Part shown: positions 15,001 to 25,392 of the stretch, in pieces
Layout of the letters: each line of letters opens with the position of its first letter
Numbering within the stretch: the first letter of the stretch is position 1
Assembly: GCA_022414725.1 (NCBI GenBank)
Contig: CM039462.1
Span: 46,571,885-46,635,884 of the forward strand
DNA from: Microglena sp. YARC
Taxonomy: Eukaryota > Chlorophyta > Chlorophyceae > Chlamydomonadales > Chlamydomonadaceae
Direction: 5' to 3'
Length of the DNA stretch: 64,000 nucleotides
The notes under the pieces: generated by a model
Told to the model about the DNA's origin: nothing
Seen by the model: only the letters and a program-made list of their open reading frames with translations
The model's database searches: none
Made by a program: the position numbers and the translations under genes

Positions 15001-17480
15001 CTAAGTGAGAAACAACCTGTACAAGAGAAAGAGTGGAGTTCATTCAGTTATGGTGGTGGCGTGCAAGTTCAACCTCTTGACTAAGTGAGAAAACAACCTG
15101 TAACAAGAGAAAGAGTGGAGTTCATTCAGTTATGGTGGTTGGCGTGCAAGTTCAACCTCTTGACTAAGTGAGAAACAACCTGTACAAGAGAAAGAGTGGA
15201 GTTCATTCAGTTATGGTGGTTGGCGTGCAAGTTCAACCTCTTGACTAAGTGAGAAACAACCTGTACAAGAGAAAGAGTGGAGTCATTCAGTTATGTGGTT
15301 GGCGTGCAAGTTCAACCTCTTGACTAAGTGAGAAACAACCTGTACAAGAGAAAGAGTGGAGTTCATTCAGTTATGGTGGTTGGCGTGCAAGTTCAACCTC
15401 TTGACTAAGTGAGAAACAACCTGTACAAGAGAAAGAGTGGAGGTCATCAGTTATGGTGGTTGGCGTGCAAGTTCAACTCTTGGATAAGTGAGAAACAACC
15501 TGTACAAGAGAAAGAGTGGAGTTCATTCAGTTATGGTGGTTGGCGTGCAAGTTCAACCTCTTGACTAAGTGAGAAACAACCTGTACAAGAGAAAGAGTGG
15601 AGTTCATTCAGTTATGGTGGTTGGCGTGCAAGTTCAACCTCTTGACTAAGTGAGAAACAAACCTGTACAAGAGAAAGAGTGAGTTCATTCAGTTATGGTG
15701 GTTGGCGTGCAAGTTCAACCTCTTGACTAAGTGAGAAACAACCTGTACAAGAGAAAGAGTGGAGTTCATTCAGTTATGGTGGTTGGCGTGCAAGTTCAAC
15801 CTCTTGACTAGTGAGTGAGAAAACAACCTGTACAAGAGAAAGAGTGGAGTTCATTCAGTTTGGTGGTTGGCGTGCAAGTTCAACCTCTTGACTAAGTGAG
15901 AAACAACCTGTACCTCTTGTGAGAAACAAGAGAAAGAGTGGAGTTCATTTCAGTTTATGGTGTTGGCGTGCAAGTTCAACCTCTTGACTAAGTGAGAAAA
16001 CAACCTGTACAAGAGAAAGAGTGGAGTTCATTCAGTTATGTGGTTGGCGTGCAAGTTCAACCTCTTGACTGTAAGTTGAGAAACAACCTGTACAAGAGAA
16101 GAGTGGAGTTCATTCAGTTATGGTGGTTGGCGTGCAAGTTCAACCTCTTGACTAAGTGAGAAACAACCTGTACAAGAGAAAGAGTGGAGTCATTCAGTTA
16201 TGGTGGTTGGCGTGCAAGTTCAACCTCTTGACTAAGTTGAGAAACAACCTGTACAAGAGAAAGAGTGGAGTTCATTCAGTTATGGTGGTTGGCGTGCAAG
16301 TTCAACCTCTTGACTAAGTGAGAAACAACCTGTACAAGAGAAAGAGTGGAGTTCATTCAGTTATTGGTGGCGTGCAAGTTCAACCTCTTGACTTAAGTGA
16401 GAAAACACCTGTACAAGAGAAAAGAGTGGAGTTCATTCAGTTATTGGTTGGCGTGCAAGTTCAACCTCTTGACTAAGTGAGAAACAACCTGTACAAGAGA
16501 AAGAGTGGATTCATTCAGTTATGGTGGTTGGCGTGCAAGTTCAACCTCTTGACTAAGTGAGAACAACCTGTACAAGAGAAAGAGTGGATGGTGGTCATTC
16601 AGTTATGGTGGTTGGCGTGCAAGTTCAACCTCTTGACTAAGTGAGAAACAACTGTACAAGAGAAAGAGTGGAGTTCATTCAGTTATGGTGGTTGGCGTGC
16701 AAGTTCAACCTCTTGACTAAGTGAGAAACAACCTGTACAAGAGAAAGAGTGGAGTTCATTCAGTTATGGTGGTTGGCGTGCAAGTTCAACCTCTTGACTA
16801 AGTGAGAAACACCTGTACAAGAGAGAGTGGAGTTCATTCAGTTATGGTGGTTGGCGTGCAAGTTCAACCTCTTGACTAAGTGAGAAACAACCTGTACAAA
16901 GAGAAAGAGTGGAGTTCATTCAGTTATGGTGGTTGGCGTGCAAGTTCAACCTCTTGACTAAGTGAGAAACAACCTGTACAAGAGAAAGAGTGGAGTTCAT
17001 TCAGTTATGGTGGTTGGCGTGCAAGTTCAACCTCTTGACTAAGTGAGAAACAACCTGTACAAGAGAAAGAGTGGAGTTCATTCAGTTATGGTGGTTGGCG
17101 TGCAAGTTCAACCTCTTGACTAAGTGAGAAACAACCTGTACAAGAGAAAGAGTGGAGTTCATTCAGTTATGGTGGTTGGCGTGCAAGTTCAACCTCTTGA
17201 CTAAGTGAGAAACAACCTGTACAAGAGAAAGAGTGGAGTTCATTCAGTTATGGTGGTTGGCGTGCAAGTTCAACCTCTGACTAAGTGAGAAACAACCTGT
17301 ACAAGAGAAAGAGTGGAGTTCATTCAGTTATGGTGGTTGGCGTGCAAGTTCAACCTCTTGACTAAGTGAGAAACAACCTGTACAAGAGAAAGAGTGGAGT
17401 TCATTCAGTTATGGTGGTTGGCGTGCAAGTTCAACCTCTTGACTAAGTGAGAAACAACCTGTACAAGAGAAAGGTGGAGT
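1..17480. repeat. 81-bp satellite array, homogeneous part
   Basis: A head-to-tail tandem array with an 81-bp unit, about 215 copies here, continuing past the left edge. The period was read from repeated landmarks, for example the same word at 1081 and 1162. Copies differ mainly by one- or two-base losses at fixed places (CC to C, TT to T, loss of CT in GACTAA) and a recurrent GAGTTC to GAGGTC change. Although 81 is a multiple of three, the unit carries a stop in all six frames, so the array cannot encode a repeat protein. Short dyads are present: GGTTG with CAACC, and CTCTTG with CAAGAG. There are no spacers. A centromeric or other heterochromatic role is possible but only inferred. Confidence 0.97.
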
Positions 17481-20400
17481 TCATTCAGTTATGGTGGTTG
17501 GCGTGCAAGGACTAAGTGAGAAACAACCTGTAGAGTCGAGTTCATTCAAGTTATGGTGGCTGGCGAGGTGAGACAACAACCTGTTAGCAAGAGAAAGAGT
17601 GGTTTCAAGTTCATTCATTATGGTGGTTGGCCAGTGCTAAGTTCAACCTCTATGAGAAACAGAAACAACCTGTAACCAAAGAGAAAGAGTGGAGTTCATT
17701 CAGTTATGGTGGTTGGCGTGCAAGTTCAACCTCTTGACTAAGTGAGAACAACCTGTAAGAGAAAAGAGTGAGTTCATATCAGTTATGGTTCGGGGGACGG
17801 TCAAAGTTCAACTTTGACTAAGGTGAGAAACAACCTGTGAGGAGAAAGAGTGGAGGTATGTCAATATGTAGTTATGGTTTGGCGTGCAGTTCAACTCTTG
17901 ACTAAGTAGAAACAACTGTACAGCTAAGAAGAGTGGAGTTCATTCAGTTATGGTGGTTGGCGTGCAAGTTCAACCTCTTGACTAAGTAGAAACAACCTGT
18001 ACGAAGAGAAGAGTGGAAGTTCTTCAGTATGGTGTTGCGTGCAAGTTCAACCTCTCGACTAAGTGTGGAGACAACCTGTACAAGAGAAGAGTGGAGTTCG
18101 ATTCAGTTATGGTGGTTGGCGTGCAAGTTTCAACCTCGTTGAAGTGAGAAACAACCTGTACAAGAGAAAGAGTGGAGTTCAATGTCATGTTACTGGTGGT
18201 TGCCGTGCAGTTCATCAGAAGTTCAACCTCTTGATGAGTTGTTTGGTGGTTGGCAATTTGAAGGGTTAATGTGCATAGAGGCTCTTGAGAAAGACAACTG
18301 TACAAGACCGCGAGTGGACGTGAAAACAACCAGTTATGGTGGTTTGGCGTGCAAGTTCAACCTCTTGACTTAAGTGAAGAAACAACCTGGAGTTGTTCAT
18401 TCAGTTATGGTGTTGGAGTGCAAGTTCAACCTCTTTTGACTAGTGAAAAGTCAAGTACAGAGAAAGAGTGTGAGTTCATTTCAGTATGGTGGTCTTGGCG
18501 TGCCAGTTTTCAATCCTCTTGACTAAGAAAAACCTGCAAGTGAGGAAACAACCTGTACAAGAGAAAGAGTGGAGTTCCATTCAGTTATGGTGGTTGGCGT
18601 GCAAAGTTCAACCTCTTGACCTAAGTGAGAAACCAACTGTACAAGAAGAAAGAGTGGAGTTCTATCAGTTATGGTTGGTTGGCGTGCAGTTTGAAACCTC
18701 TTTGACTTTGAAGTGGAGAGAACACAGCCATGTACAGGAGGAAGAGTGGAGTTTCACATTCAGTTATGGTGGTTGGCAGTGGTGGTTGAAGAGAACAAAC
18801 TCTGCAAGAGAAATAGTGGAGCAAGTTCAACCTCTTGACTAAGTGAAGAAACAACCTGTACAAGGAAAGAGGAGTTCATTCAGTTATGGTGGGCTGGCGT
18901 GCAAAGTTAACCTCTTGACTAAGTGAGAAACAACCTCAAGTAACAATACAAGAAGAAATGAGTGGAGTTCATTCAGTTATGGTGGTTGGCGTGCAAGTTC
19001 TACCTCTGACTAAGTGAGAAACAACCTGTACTAAGAGAAAGAGTGGGAGTTTCATTCAGTTATGGTGGTTGGCGTGCAAGTTCAAGCCTCTTGAGTTCAG
19101 AACGCTCACAGAGAGAAGAGAGTGGAGTTTATTTCAGCGTTATCACTGTTACTGGTGTGTTGGCGGTTAAGTCAACCGGTCGGTTGTACTAAGTAAAGGA
19201 AACAACCGTGTTAACAAGAGAACGGAGAGATGGAGTTCAGTCAACTCCAGTTATGGTGGGGGTTGGCGTGCAGTTCAACCTCTTTTGACTAAGTGAGAAA
19301 AAAACCTGTACAAACCTTAAAGAGAAGAGTGGAGTTTCATTCAGTTATGGGGTGGTGTGGCGTGCAAGTTCAGAGCTCTTGACTAAGTGAGAAACAACCT
19401 GTACAAGAGAAAGAGTGGAGTTCATTCAGTTATGGTGGGTGCAAGTTCAACCTCTTGACTAACGTGGAAACAACCTGTAACAAGAGAAAGAGTGAGTGTG
19501 CATCTCAGCTTATGGGTTTGGCGTGCAAGTTCAACTGTTGACTAAGTGAAGAAACACCCTGTACAAGAGAAAAGAGTGGGAGTTCCATTCAGTTTAAGGG
19601 TGGTTGCCGTGCAAGATTCAACCTTCTTTGCTAAGCTGGAGAAACAACCTTGCTACAAGAGAAAAGAGTGAGTTCATTCAGTTATGGTGGTTGGCGGTGG
19701 CAAGTTCAAACCTCTTGACTAAGTGAGAAAACAACCTTACAAAGAGAAAGAGTGGGAGTTAATTCAGTTAGGTGGTTGGCGTGGCAAGTTCACCTTTGAC
19801 TAAGTGAGAAACAACCTTGTCTACAAGAGAAAGAGTGGAGTTCATTCAGTTTTATGGTGTTGGCGTGCAAGGTTCAACTCTTGACTAAGTGAGAAACAAC
19901 CTGTACAAGAGAAAGAGTGGAGTTCATTCAGTTATGGTGGTTGGCGTTGCAAGTTCAACCTCTTGGACTAAAGTAGAAAAGCAACCTGTAGCAAGAGAAA
20001 GAGTGGAGTTCATTCAGTTATGGTGTGGGCGTGCAAGTTCAACCTCTGACTAAGTGAGAACCAACCTGTACAAGAGAAAGACCTCTTGGACTAAGTGAGA
20101 AACAACCTGTGGAGTGAGGTCATTCAGGTTATGGTGTTTGGCCTGGGCGGCCTTCAACCTCTTGACTTAAGTAGAAAACAACCTGTACAAGAGAAAGAGT
20201 GGGAGTTTATTTCAGTTAAACAACTTGACGTAAGTTGTAACAGAGAAAGAGAGGTCATTCAGTTTGGTTGGTTGGCGTGCTCAACTGACTACATGGAAAC
20301 AACCAAAGAGAAAGAGGTGACAAGTGAAAACAAGCCTGTACATTCATTATGGTGGTTGGCGTGCAAGTTTCAACCTCTTGACTAAGTGAGAAACAAGCCT

Positions 20401-21091
20401 GTCACAAGAAGAAAAGTGGAGTTTCATTTCAGTTATGGTGGTTGGCGTGCAAGTTCACAACCTCTTGACTAAGTGAGAAAACAACCTGTAAGAGAAAGAG
20501 TGGAGGGTCATTCAGACATTAACAGTTTGGTGGTTGGCGTGCAAGTGCAGTGAGAAAACCTGTACAAGAGAAAGAGTGGAGGTCATTCCAGTTATGGTGG
20601 TTGGCGTGCAAGATTCAACCTCTTGACTAAGTGAGAAACAACCTGTACAAGAGAAAGAGTGGAGTTCATTCAGTTATGAATGGTTGGCGTGCAAGTTCAA
20701 CCTCTTGACTAAGTGAGAGAAACAACCTGTACAAGAGAAAGAGTGGAGTTCATTCAGTTATGGTGGTTGCGTGCAAGTTCAACCCGGGTCTTGACTAAGT
20801 GAGGAAACAACTGTACAAGAGAAAGAGTGGAGTTCATTCAGTTATGGTGGTTGGCGTTTCAAGTTCAACCTCTTGACTACAGTGAGAAACAACCTGTACA
20901 AGAGAACAGAGTGGAGTTCATGGTCAGTTTATGGTGGTTGGCGTGCAAGTTCAACCTCTTGACTAAGTGAGAAACAACCTGTACAAGATCAAAGAGCTGG
21001 AGGTCATTCAGTTATGGTGGTTGGCGTTCAAGTTCAACCTCTTGACTAAGTGAGAAACAAAGTGTAGAAGAAAAAGAGAAGAGCTCATTTA
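17481..21091. repeat. 81-bp satellite array, degenerate right border
   Basis: This continues the same 81-bp repeat, but almost every unit has small insertions, deletions, partial units or scrambled segments. Islands of clean units remain, for example near 17941, 19381 and 20641. Recognisable units end at about 21091. The raggedness may be real divergence at an array edge, where homogenisation is weak, or poorly polished long-read sequence. The density of one-base indels makes the second explanation serious. Short open frames here are by-products of indels and are not annotated. Confidence 0.9.
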
Positions 21092-21099
21092 CTTATGGT

Positions 21100-21600
21100 T
21101 AGGGAACGGCAACTAATATTAGTGCTTGAAAAACTAATAGTAACTAATATTATTATAGTGTCACAATAATGTTAGTTTTCAAATAAGTTCGAATTTCTGG
21201 TGAGACGGATCGTCCGACTTAAATAATATAATATATAATATATATAATATCAATACAATACAAGTAATATATATAATATAATATAATATAATAATAATAA
21301 ATATAATATAATATAATACAATATAATATAATATAATACAATAAAATATAATCTAGAGATAATAATATAATATAATATAATATAATATAATATAATATAA
21401 TATAATATAATATTAAATATAAATATAATATAATATAAATACTCAATATAATAATATAATATAATTTTAGAGATAATATAATAATATAAAATAATATAGA
21501 GATAATATAATATAATAATACAATATAATGATAATACAAATACAATACAATATAATATAATTATTTATTCACTAATATTATATAACATAGCCGACCCGTA
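21100..21600. mobile_element. hAT-like non-autonomous element (MITE), 501 bp
   Basis: The left end starts TAGGGAACGGCA. The right end is an imperfect inverted copy: its reverse complement starts TACGGGTCGGC, and both arms share TAATATTAGTG. The flanking 8-bp words are CTTATGGT (21092-21099) and CTTGTGGT (21601-21608), a 7/8 target-site duplication. The hAT superfamily makes 8-bp duplications and often has TAGGG or CAGGG ends. The left duplication lies in the last satellite unit, so the element appears to have inserted at the satellite border. The interior has a small hairpin (about 21126-21181) and an AT microsatellite. No transposase is encoded. The element at 25782 shares the same terminus. 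Confidence 0.72.
21220..21575. repeat. AT-rich microsatellite (ATATA)n
   Basis: Almost pure A and T built of ATATA-type pentamers with occasional C or G. It lies inside the hAT-like element and accounts for most of its length, so it probably expanded after insertion. Low-complexity reading frames across it are not coding. Confidence 0.9.
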
Positions 21601-21730
21601 CTTGTGGTGCTTGGCCCCAGTGAAACAAACGGGCTGGTCCCCTCACGCCTCATAATAAGGCGTACTAGTGATTTACTTATTCATCCAGTTATCCCCTTCA
21701 CACTGTGGCATGCGGTTCACTTAGGCAAGG

Positions 21731-21794
21731 ACTTGAACTTGAACTTGGTTACATAGCTTCAGCCAGCAATTTGGCTGCTCACCGTCTTTGGCAG
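21731..21794 (+). repeat. Dispersed short repeat, family 1, copy 1
   Basis: About 64 bp that recur in the same orientation at 35926-35987. They share GAACTTGAACTTGGTT-type sequence, then a CAGCC core, then GGCTGCT, ACCGTCTT and GGCAG at nearly the same spacing. Two diverged copies 14 kb apart suggest a SINE or other small dispersed element, but no A/B box, tail or target duplication was found. The rest of 21609-21923 is unassigned; it contains two AACCCTAAA words resembling plant telo-boxes. Confidence 0.55.
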
Positions 21795-21923
21795 GAAAAA
21801 CACTTTCACCAAGAAAATTAGGAAAGATTAGGAAAACCCTAAACATTCAAGCAAATGGCAACGGCAAGCAATCAACCAAAAATCCAGTCTAGGTTTTGTA
21901 AACCCTAAACTCTGATGCTATAC

Positions 21924-22446
21924 CTGATGTGTGTACAAGTCCCCAAGCTTGGTTTTTTTGCCCTCAAACTTGATGGACACCCCACACAAAGCTGCAAGTA
22001 GAAGGGGGTGTGCGGCCCTTTGTGCAAGCGGCAGGTAAGGCAGTTTAACATCCTTTAAAGATGGAACTGTGCTGCTGAGCTGCGGGTTGGGGTTGGGGTG
22101 GGGGTTGGGGTTGGGGTTGTAAGTGTGCGTGCCTGTGTGTGTGTGTCGAATTTTGGGTGGGGTAGGGGGTGGGGGTCGGGGTTGGGTTGGGTTGGGTTGG
22201 GTTGGGTTGGGTTGGGTTGGGTTGGGTTGGGTTGGGTTGGGTTGGGCTTGGGTTGAGTTGGGTTGGGTTGGGTTGGGGGGACACAATGCTGCAAGTAGTA
22301 GAGGGTGTGCGGCTCTTTGTGCAAGCGGCAGGTAAGGCAGTTTCACATCCCTCAAAGATGGAATTGAGCTGCTGATCTGCGGGTTGGGGTTGGGGTTAGG
22401 GATGGGGTTGGGGTTTGGGGTTGGGGTTGGGGTTGGGGTTGGGTGA

Positions 22447-22518
<72 letters not shown>

Positions 22519-23855
22519 TAAACATGCTGCAACTAGTAGAGGGTGTGTGGCTCTATGCAAAAGTGGCAGAAGAATGTTTACTTCCTTCAAAGAAGGAGTT
22601 GAGTGGCTGTTCTGTGGTGTGTGATGGGGTGGGGAGTGGAGTTGGAGTTGGGGTGTGTGGGGATGGGTGTGGGGATGTGGGGGTGGGGGGTGGGGCATGG
22701 GGGATACATAATGCTGTGAGTAGTAGAGGGTGTGCAGCTCTCTGTGCGAGTGACAGAAGAAATTCAACCTCCTCCAAAGATGGAGGTGTGCGCCTGAACT
22801 GTGTCTAAAGTGAAGTGAAGTGAAGTGAAGTGAAGTGAAGTGAAGTGAAGTGAAGTGAAGTGAAGTGAAGTGAAGTGAAGTGAAGTGAAGTGAAGTGAAG
22901 TGAAGTGAAGTGAAGTGAAGTGAAGTGAAGTGAAGTGAAGTGAAGAAAAGTGAAGAAAAGTGAAGTGAAGTGAAGTGAAGTGAAGTGAAGTGAAGTGAAG
23001 TGAAGTGAAGTGAAGTGAAGTGAAGTGAAGTGAAGTGAAGAGAGTGAAGTGAAGTGAAGTGAAGTGAAGTGAAGTGAAGTGAAGTGAAGTGTGTGCGGGG
23101 TGGGTTGGTGAGGGTGGGGGGTGAGCGGGGGTGAGTGGGGGGGGGGCGGGGGGGGGGGGGGGATGGGGTTAAGTGTGTGTGTGTGTGTGTGTGGTGGTGG
23201 TGGTGTGTGTGTGTCGTGGTGGTGGTGTGTGTGTGTGTGTGTGTGGTGGTGGTGGTGGTGGTGGTGGTGGTGGCGGGGGGGGGGGGGGGGGTCATTTGAG
23301 TGCTCCGACCTTAACAAACTCCCCAGCCCACCTAGCCCACCCTCACCTTCCACGCTCCACTGTGGCATGGATGAGCAGCTCCTACCTTCACAAACTCTCC
23401 AGCCCACCCATCCACCCCACTCCCACCTCCCACGCTCCTATACACACGAGCTTGGCAGCTCCCACCTTCACTAACTCCCGGGACCTCCCCCACCCACCCA
23501 CCCTCCACCCACCCACCCCCACTACACAACTCACCCACCAACAACTCCAAGGCGGACGAGGTAAGCAGGTCTAACCTCCACAAGCACCCCCACCCCTCCA
23601 CACACCACCACCACCACCCATCCCCACCCACCTACCCACACCCAAGACGCATGAGTTTGCCTGACCTACCTTCACGTAGTCCCTGGCTTTTTGCGTCCCT
23701 GGCACGACTCCCTCTACCTGCGGCAAATTCACCCGTGGCACGACTCCATCCCACTGCGACGAATTCACCCGTGACACGACTCCATCCCCCTGCGACGAAT
23801 TCACCGATGGCACGACTCCATTCCCCGCGCTCCTGGAGCTGCTGCAGCTCGACCC
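21924..23855 (-). CDS. Gene B, partial: two candidate exons of an unknown protein
   Basis: Two exons are proposed: 23670-23855 (acceptor TATGCAG, donor GAAG^GTAGGT) and 21924-21991 (acceptor ACTTGCAG, donor ATCAG^GTATAG). The phases join: the first leaves one base and the second supplies two. The first exon encodes a peptide starting VELQQLQERGEW, then three imperfect repeats of about 15 residues around the motif GEF, encoded by a tandem of about 45 bp. The second encodes 22 residues including GVSIKFEGKK. I do not recognise the protein. Neither the start, the stop nor further exons could be fixed, so this is a fragment. Its 1.7-kb intron (21992-23669) contains four extra donor-like and three extra acceptor-like copies of its own junctions plus microsatellites, the same design as gene A. 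It may be a decayed relative of gene A, but no sequence match shows this. Confidence 0.35.
22075..22445. repeat. (GGTTG)n and (GGGGTT)n microsatellites
   Basis: A long run of GGTTG pentamers occupies about 22170-22280, with GGGGTT-type runs at about 22080-22120 and 22380-22442. These are intronic to gene B and C-rich on its sense strand. They resemble telomeric repeats only loosely: the unit is not TTAGGG or TTTAGGG and the runs sit between copies of an exon edge. Confidence 0.85.
22446..22518. repeat. (GT)n followed by about 38-bp poly-G
   Basis: A GT dinucleotide run passes into an uninterrupted G run of about 38 bases ending near 22517. Its length should be treated as approximate because homopolymers this long are usually miscalled. 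It could form G-quadruplexes on the plus strand. Confidence 0.9.
22807..23091. repeat. (AAGTG)n pentanucleotide microsatellite
   Basis: About 57 near-perfect pentamers with a few interruptions (GAAAAGTG near 22945-22963, GAAGAGAG near 23037-23044). It lies within gene B's intron. Its open reading frame on the minus strand is a repeat artefact. Confidence 0.95.
23095..23293. repeat. G-rich, GT and GGT microsatellite block
   Basis: Runs of G, (GT)n and (GGT)n with almost no C on the plus strand. Intronic to gene B. Nothing coding was seen. Confidence 0.9.
23305..23600 (-). repeat. Repeated splice-donor segments in gene B intron
   Basis: The end of the candidate exon at 23670 reads, on the minus strand, GTGAAG followed by GTAGGT. 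Four related exon edges with a GT follow in the intron near 23574, 23464, 23384 and 23310 (for example TGTGAAG^GTAGGA and TAGTGAAG^GTGGGA). Spacings are roughly 94, 110, 80 and 74 bp. C-rich filler (plus strand) separates them. This is the donor-side counterpart of the acceptor copies at 22291-22712. Confidence 0.55.
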
Positions 23856-24190
23856 CTGCATACGAAGCGGGCAAGAAAAGCATACAGTACTTAGCGCGCA
23901 CACTTTGTCTAAAGCGTCATAAACTTATGTCCGTGCAGGTGCATATGCGTGCGAGTCTGCTGGATCACACCATGAGCGGAGATCGCCTCGGGCATCGGGA
24001 GAACCAACAGACCAGGCTGTCCAGGGAGGCCAATAGACCATGCTGCCCAGAGAGAATACATCATGCTGCATCGGGGGGGCAATAGACCATGCTGCCCTGT
24101 TACTGCCAAAAGCAGGCCATGCCCGGGCAGCCCGACATAATATACGGGGAGCCCGACAAGCACCGATGACTTCCTCCGTGCTTTCGCTCG

Positions 24191-24303
24191 GTAGTCTGAG
24201 CTCGGGCGCAGTAGCGGTCTGCACAAGCAAAACCCACAGTAACCTTGCCCAGTGCAAGCGAACGAGAAGGTTCCTTCAATCTCACGCCCCGTGGCAAGGC
24301 GTG
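24191..24303 (-). repeat. Dispersed repeat, family 2, inverted copy
   Basis: Read on the minus strand, this stretch matches 32132-32234 on the plus strand: GCCTTGCCAC near one end, then CGCTTGCACTG, a GGTTTT core, CAGACC, ACTGCGCC and GAGCTC with GACTACC at the other end. Identity is clear but imperfect. The two copies are in opposite orientations, and the second lies in intron 1 of gene A. It is probably a remnant of a dispersed element; no termini were identified. The neighbouring 23856-24190 and 24304-24796 show no supportable gene. Confidence 0.6.
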
Positions 24304-24796
24304 CCAATTTTCAATTGTCAGCAGGACGCGCAGGAGGAGGTGGCAGGAGTGGAGATCAACTGAGCAGTGGCATACCATTGGGACTGAGCTCGGGGCGAAG
24401 GCACGCTTGCTTGGCTCCTGCGATATCAAAGCATCAGGCGACTGTTTTGTCTTTTTCGGGTTTGGATGTGGCTGGTGGGATGCGTAGCGGTAACTGTAGT
24501 GGGTTCGGGAAAGGAGGCGGCGATCTTAGCGCATGCAGTTGGCTACCAGAGTTGCTTATATAAGTTGCGCATGGTTGTGACTCGAGTTATGACCGGCGTT
24601 TCCTAAAACCATCGGCCTACGCGGGCGTAGGTCAGTGACGGCCACACTTTGGTATCCTTAGATGAGTGAGGGGTTGTACCGCCCGAAGGACAGTTATAGA
24701 ACAGCGGTTGTTGGTCGGCCCGAAGGCGCAGACCTATGCGGACTTATGGTACGACAACTCTGATCTGGCGATTTTTGCGATCTGGGCACAGGTGAC

Positions 24797-24958
24797 CTAC
24801 AACGGTTTACGCCTCTTCATCTGCTGCCGGAAGTTAGCCTTCAGGTCTATCCATTGCTGGCTCAGTCTAAACTTGGTGGACGGTTTAATTGACGCGTCCA
24901 CACAGTCCTGCTCAAGGGCATAGGTGTCTTAGAACGGCTTCTGCCTCTCCATCTGCTA
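24797..24958 (-). pseudogene. Two decayed copies of the gene A C-terminal tail
   Basis: 24797-24874 (minus) translates to a 25-residue tail ending FRQQMKRRKPL and a TAG stop. This closely matches the last residues of gene A (YEQQIKRLKPL, then TAG), and the match continues past the stop into GTCACCTGTGCCC against GTAACCTGTGCCC. A second, shorter copy at about 24921-24958 has CAGATGGAGAGGCAGAAGCC, then TTCTAAG and CACCTATGCCC. Both lie downstream of gene A on the same strand. No upstream exons of a full paralogue were recognised, so these look like fragments duplicated from the 3' end rather than a working gene. Confidence 0.6.
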
Positions 24959-24971
24959 ACAATCCAATACA

Positions 24972-25392
24972 TAGTGTGGCGTGGTAGCGTTTATGCAACC
25001 CAGATTTACTCTGCCCACTAACACTAAGCCTCAAATCCAGTAGACCGTGCGATTCAAATCATATTCAAGTGTGACTCACAAGGAAACACTGAGCATCCCA
25101 GAGTTGCCTGAAAACTAATGTAGCAATCCTGTGACAATCCAAACAAGTATAATGTGTGGTGGGTTCGAACCACATCAAGGTCGCCTGAGCCCACCCGGAG
25201 GGTCGTCGACCGGCATGGTAACTGGACTCTAGGTGTGATGTTAGCCCGTTCATCGCATACTTACGAGCCGGTTCCCTTAACCCCACGTCTTAAGAAGTGT
25301 CAATGTGACATATCTTAAAAGCTAAGATTTCTTTATTTTTATTTTAGTGTGTGGTGTGGTAGCATCTATACCACCCACGCTTATTCTGCATG
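24972..25392 (+). repeat. Short direct repeat pair around 24972 and 25346
   Basis: About 45 bp at 24972-25019 and 25346-25392 share GTGTGG, GTGGTAGC and then a CACCCA or CAACCCA word with TTA and TCTGC. The intervening sequence has a GGTTCGAACC word at 25160, the tRNA B-box type. No complete tRNA fold or A box at the right distance could be made, so no tRNA or SINE is called. 25393-25780 is otherwise unassigned; it includes a GC-rich palindromic patch near 25625-25650. Confidence 0.35.

Larger units (their letters stand above)
21992..22790 (-). repeat. Repeated splice-acceptor segments in gene B intron
   Basis: The segment ending in the acceptor at 21992-21993 (minus strand: GCACACCC, a pyrimidine tract, CTTGCAG) recurs upstream near 22291, 22528 and 22712. 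Each copy is preceded by a related stretch of about 60 bp and followed by G-rich (plus strand) microsatellite. The copies at 22291 and 22528 keep CTACTNNTTGCAG-like ends; the one at 22712 ends CTCACAG. Spacings are 299, 237 and 184 bp. The only copy followed by convincing coding sequence is the last one in transcription order. Confidence 0.6.

Noticed and set aside
1..21091. CRISPR-like regularly spaced repeats
   Set aside because: The 81-bp units abut with no unique spacers and there are no cas genes; the window is eukaryotic.
22170..22280. Interstitial telomere repeat
   Set aside because: The unit is GGTTG rather than a known telomere repeat, and the run sits inside an intron between acceptor copies.
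22100..23300. Open frames rich in H, T, P, G, V or C on both strands
   Set aside because: They come from GT/CA, GGTTG, AAGTG and poly-G repeats, and their composition is that of the repeat.
25120..25190. tRNA gene or tRNA-derived SINE around GGTTCGAACC at 25160
   Set aside because: A T-loop-like word exists, but no acceptor stem, anticodon arm or correctly spaced A box could be formed on either strand.
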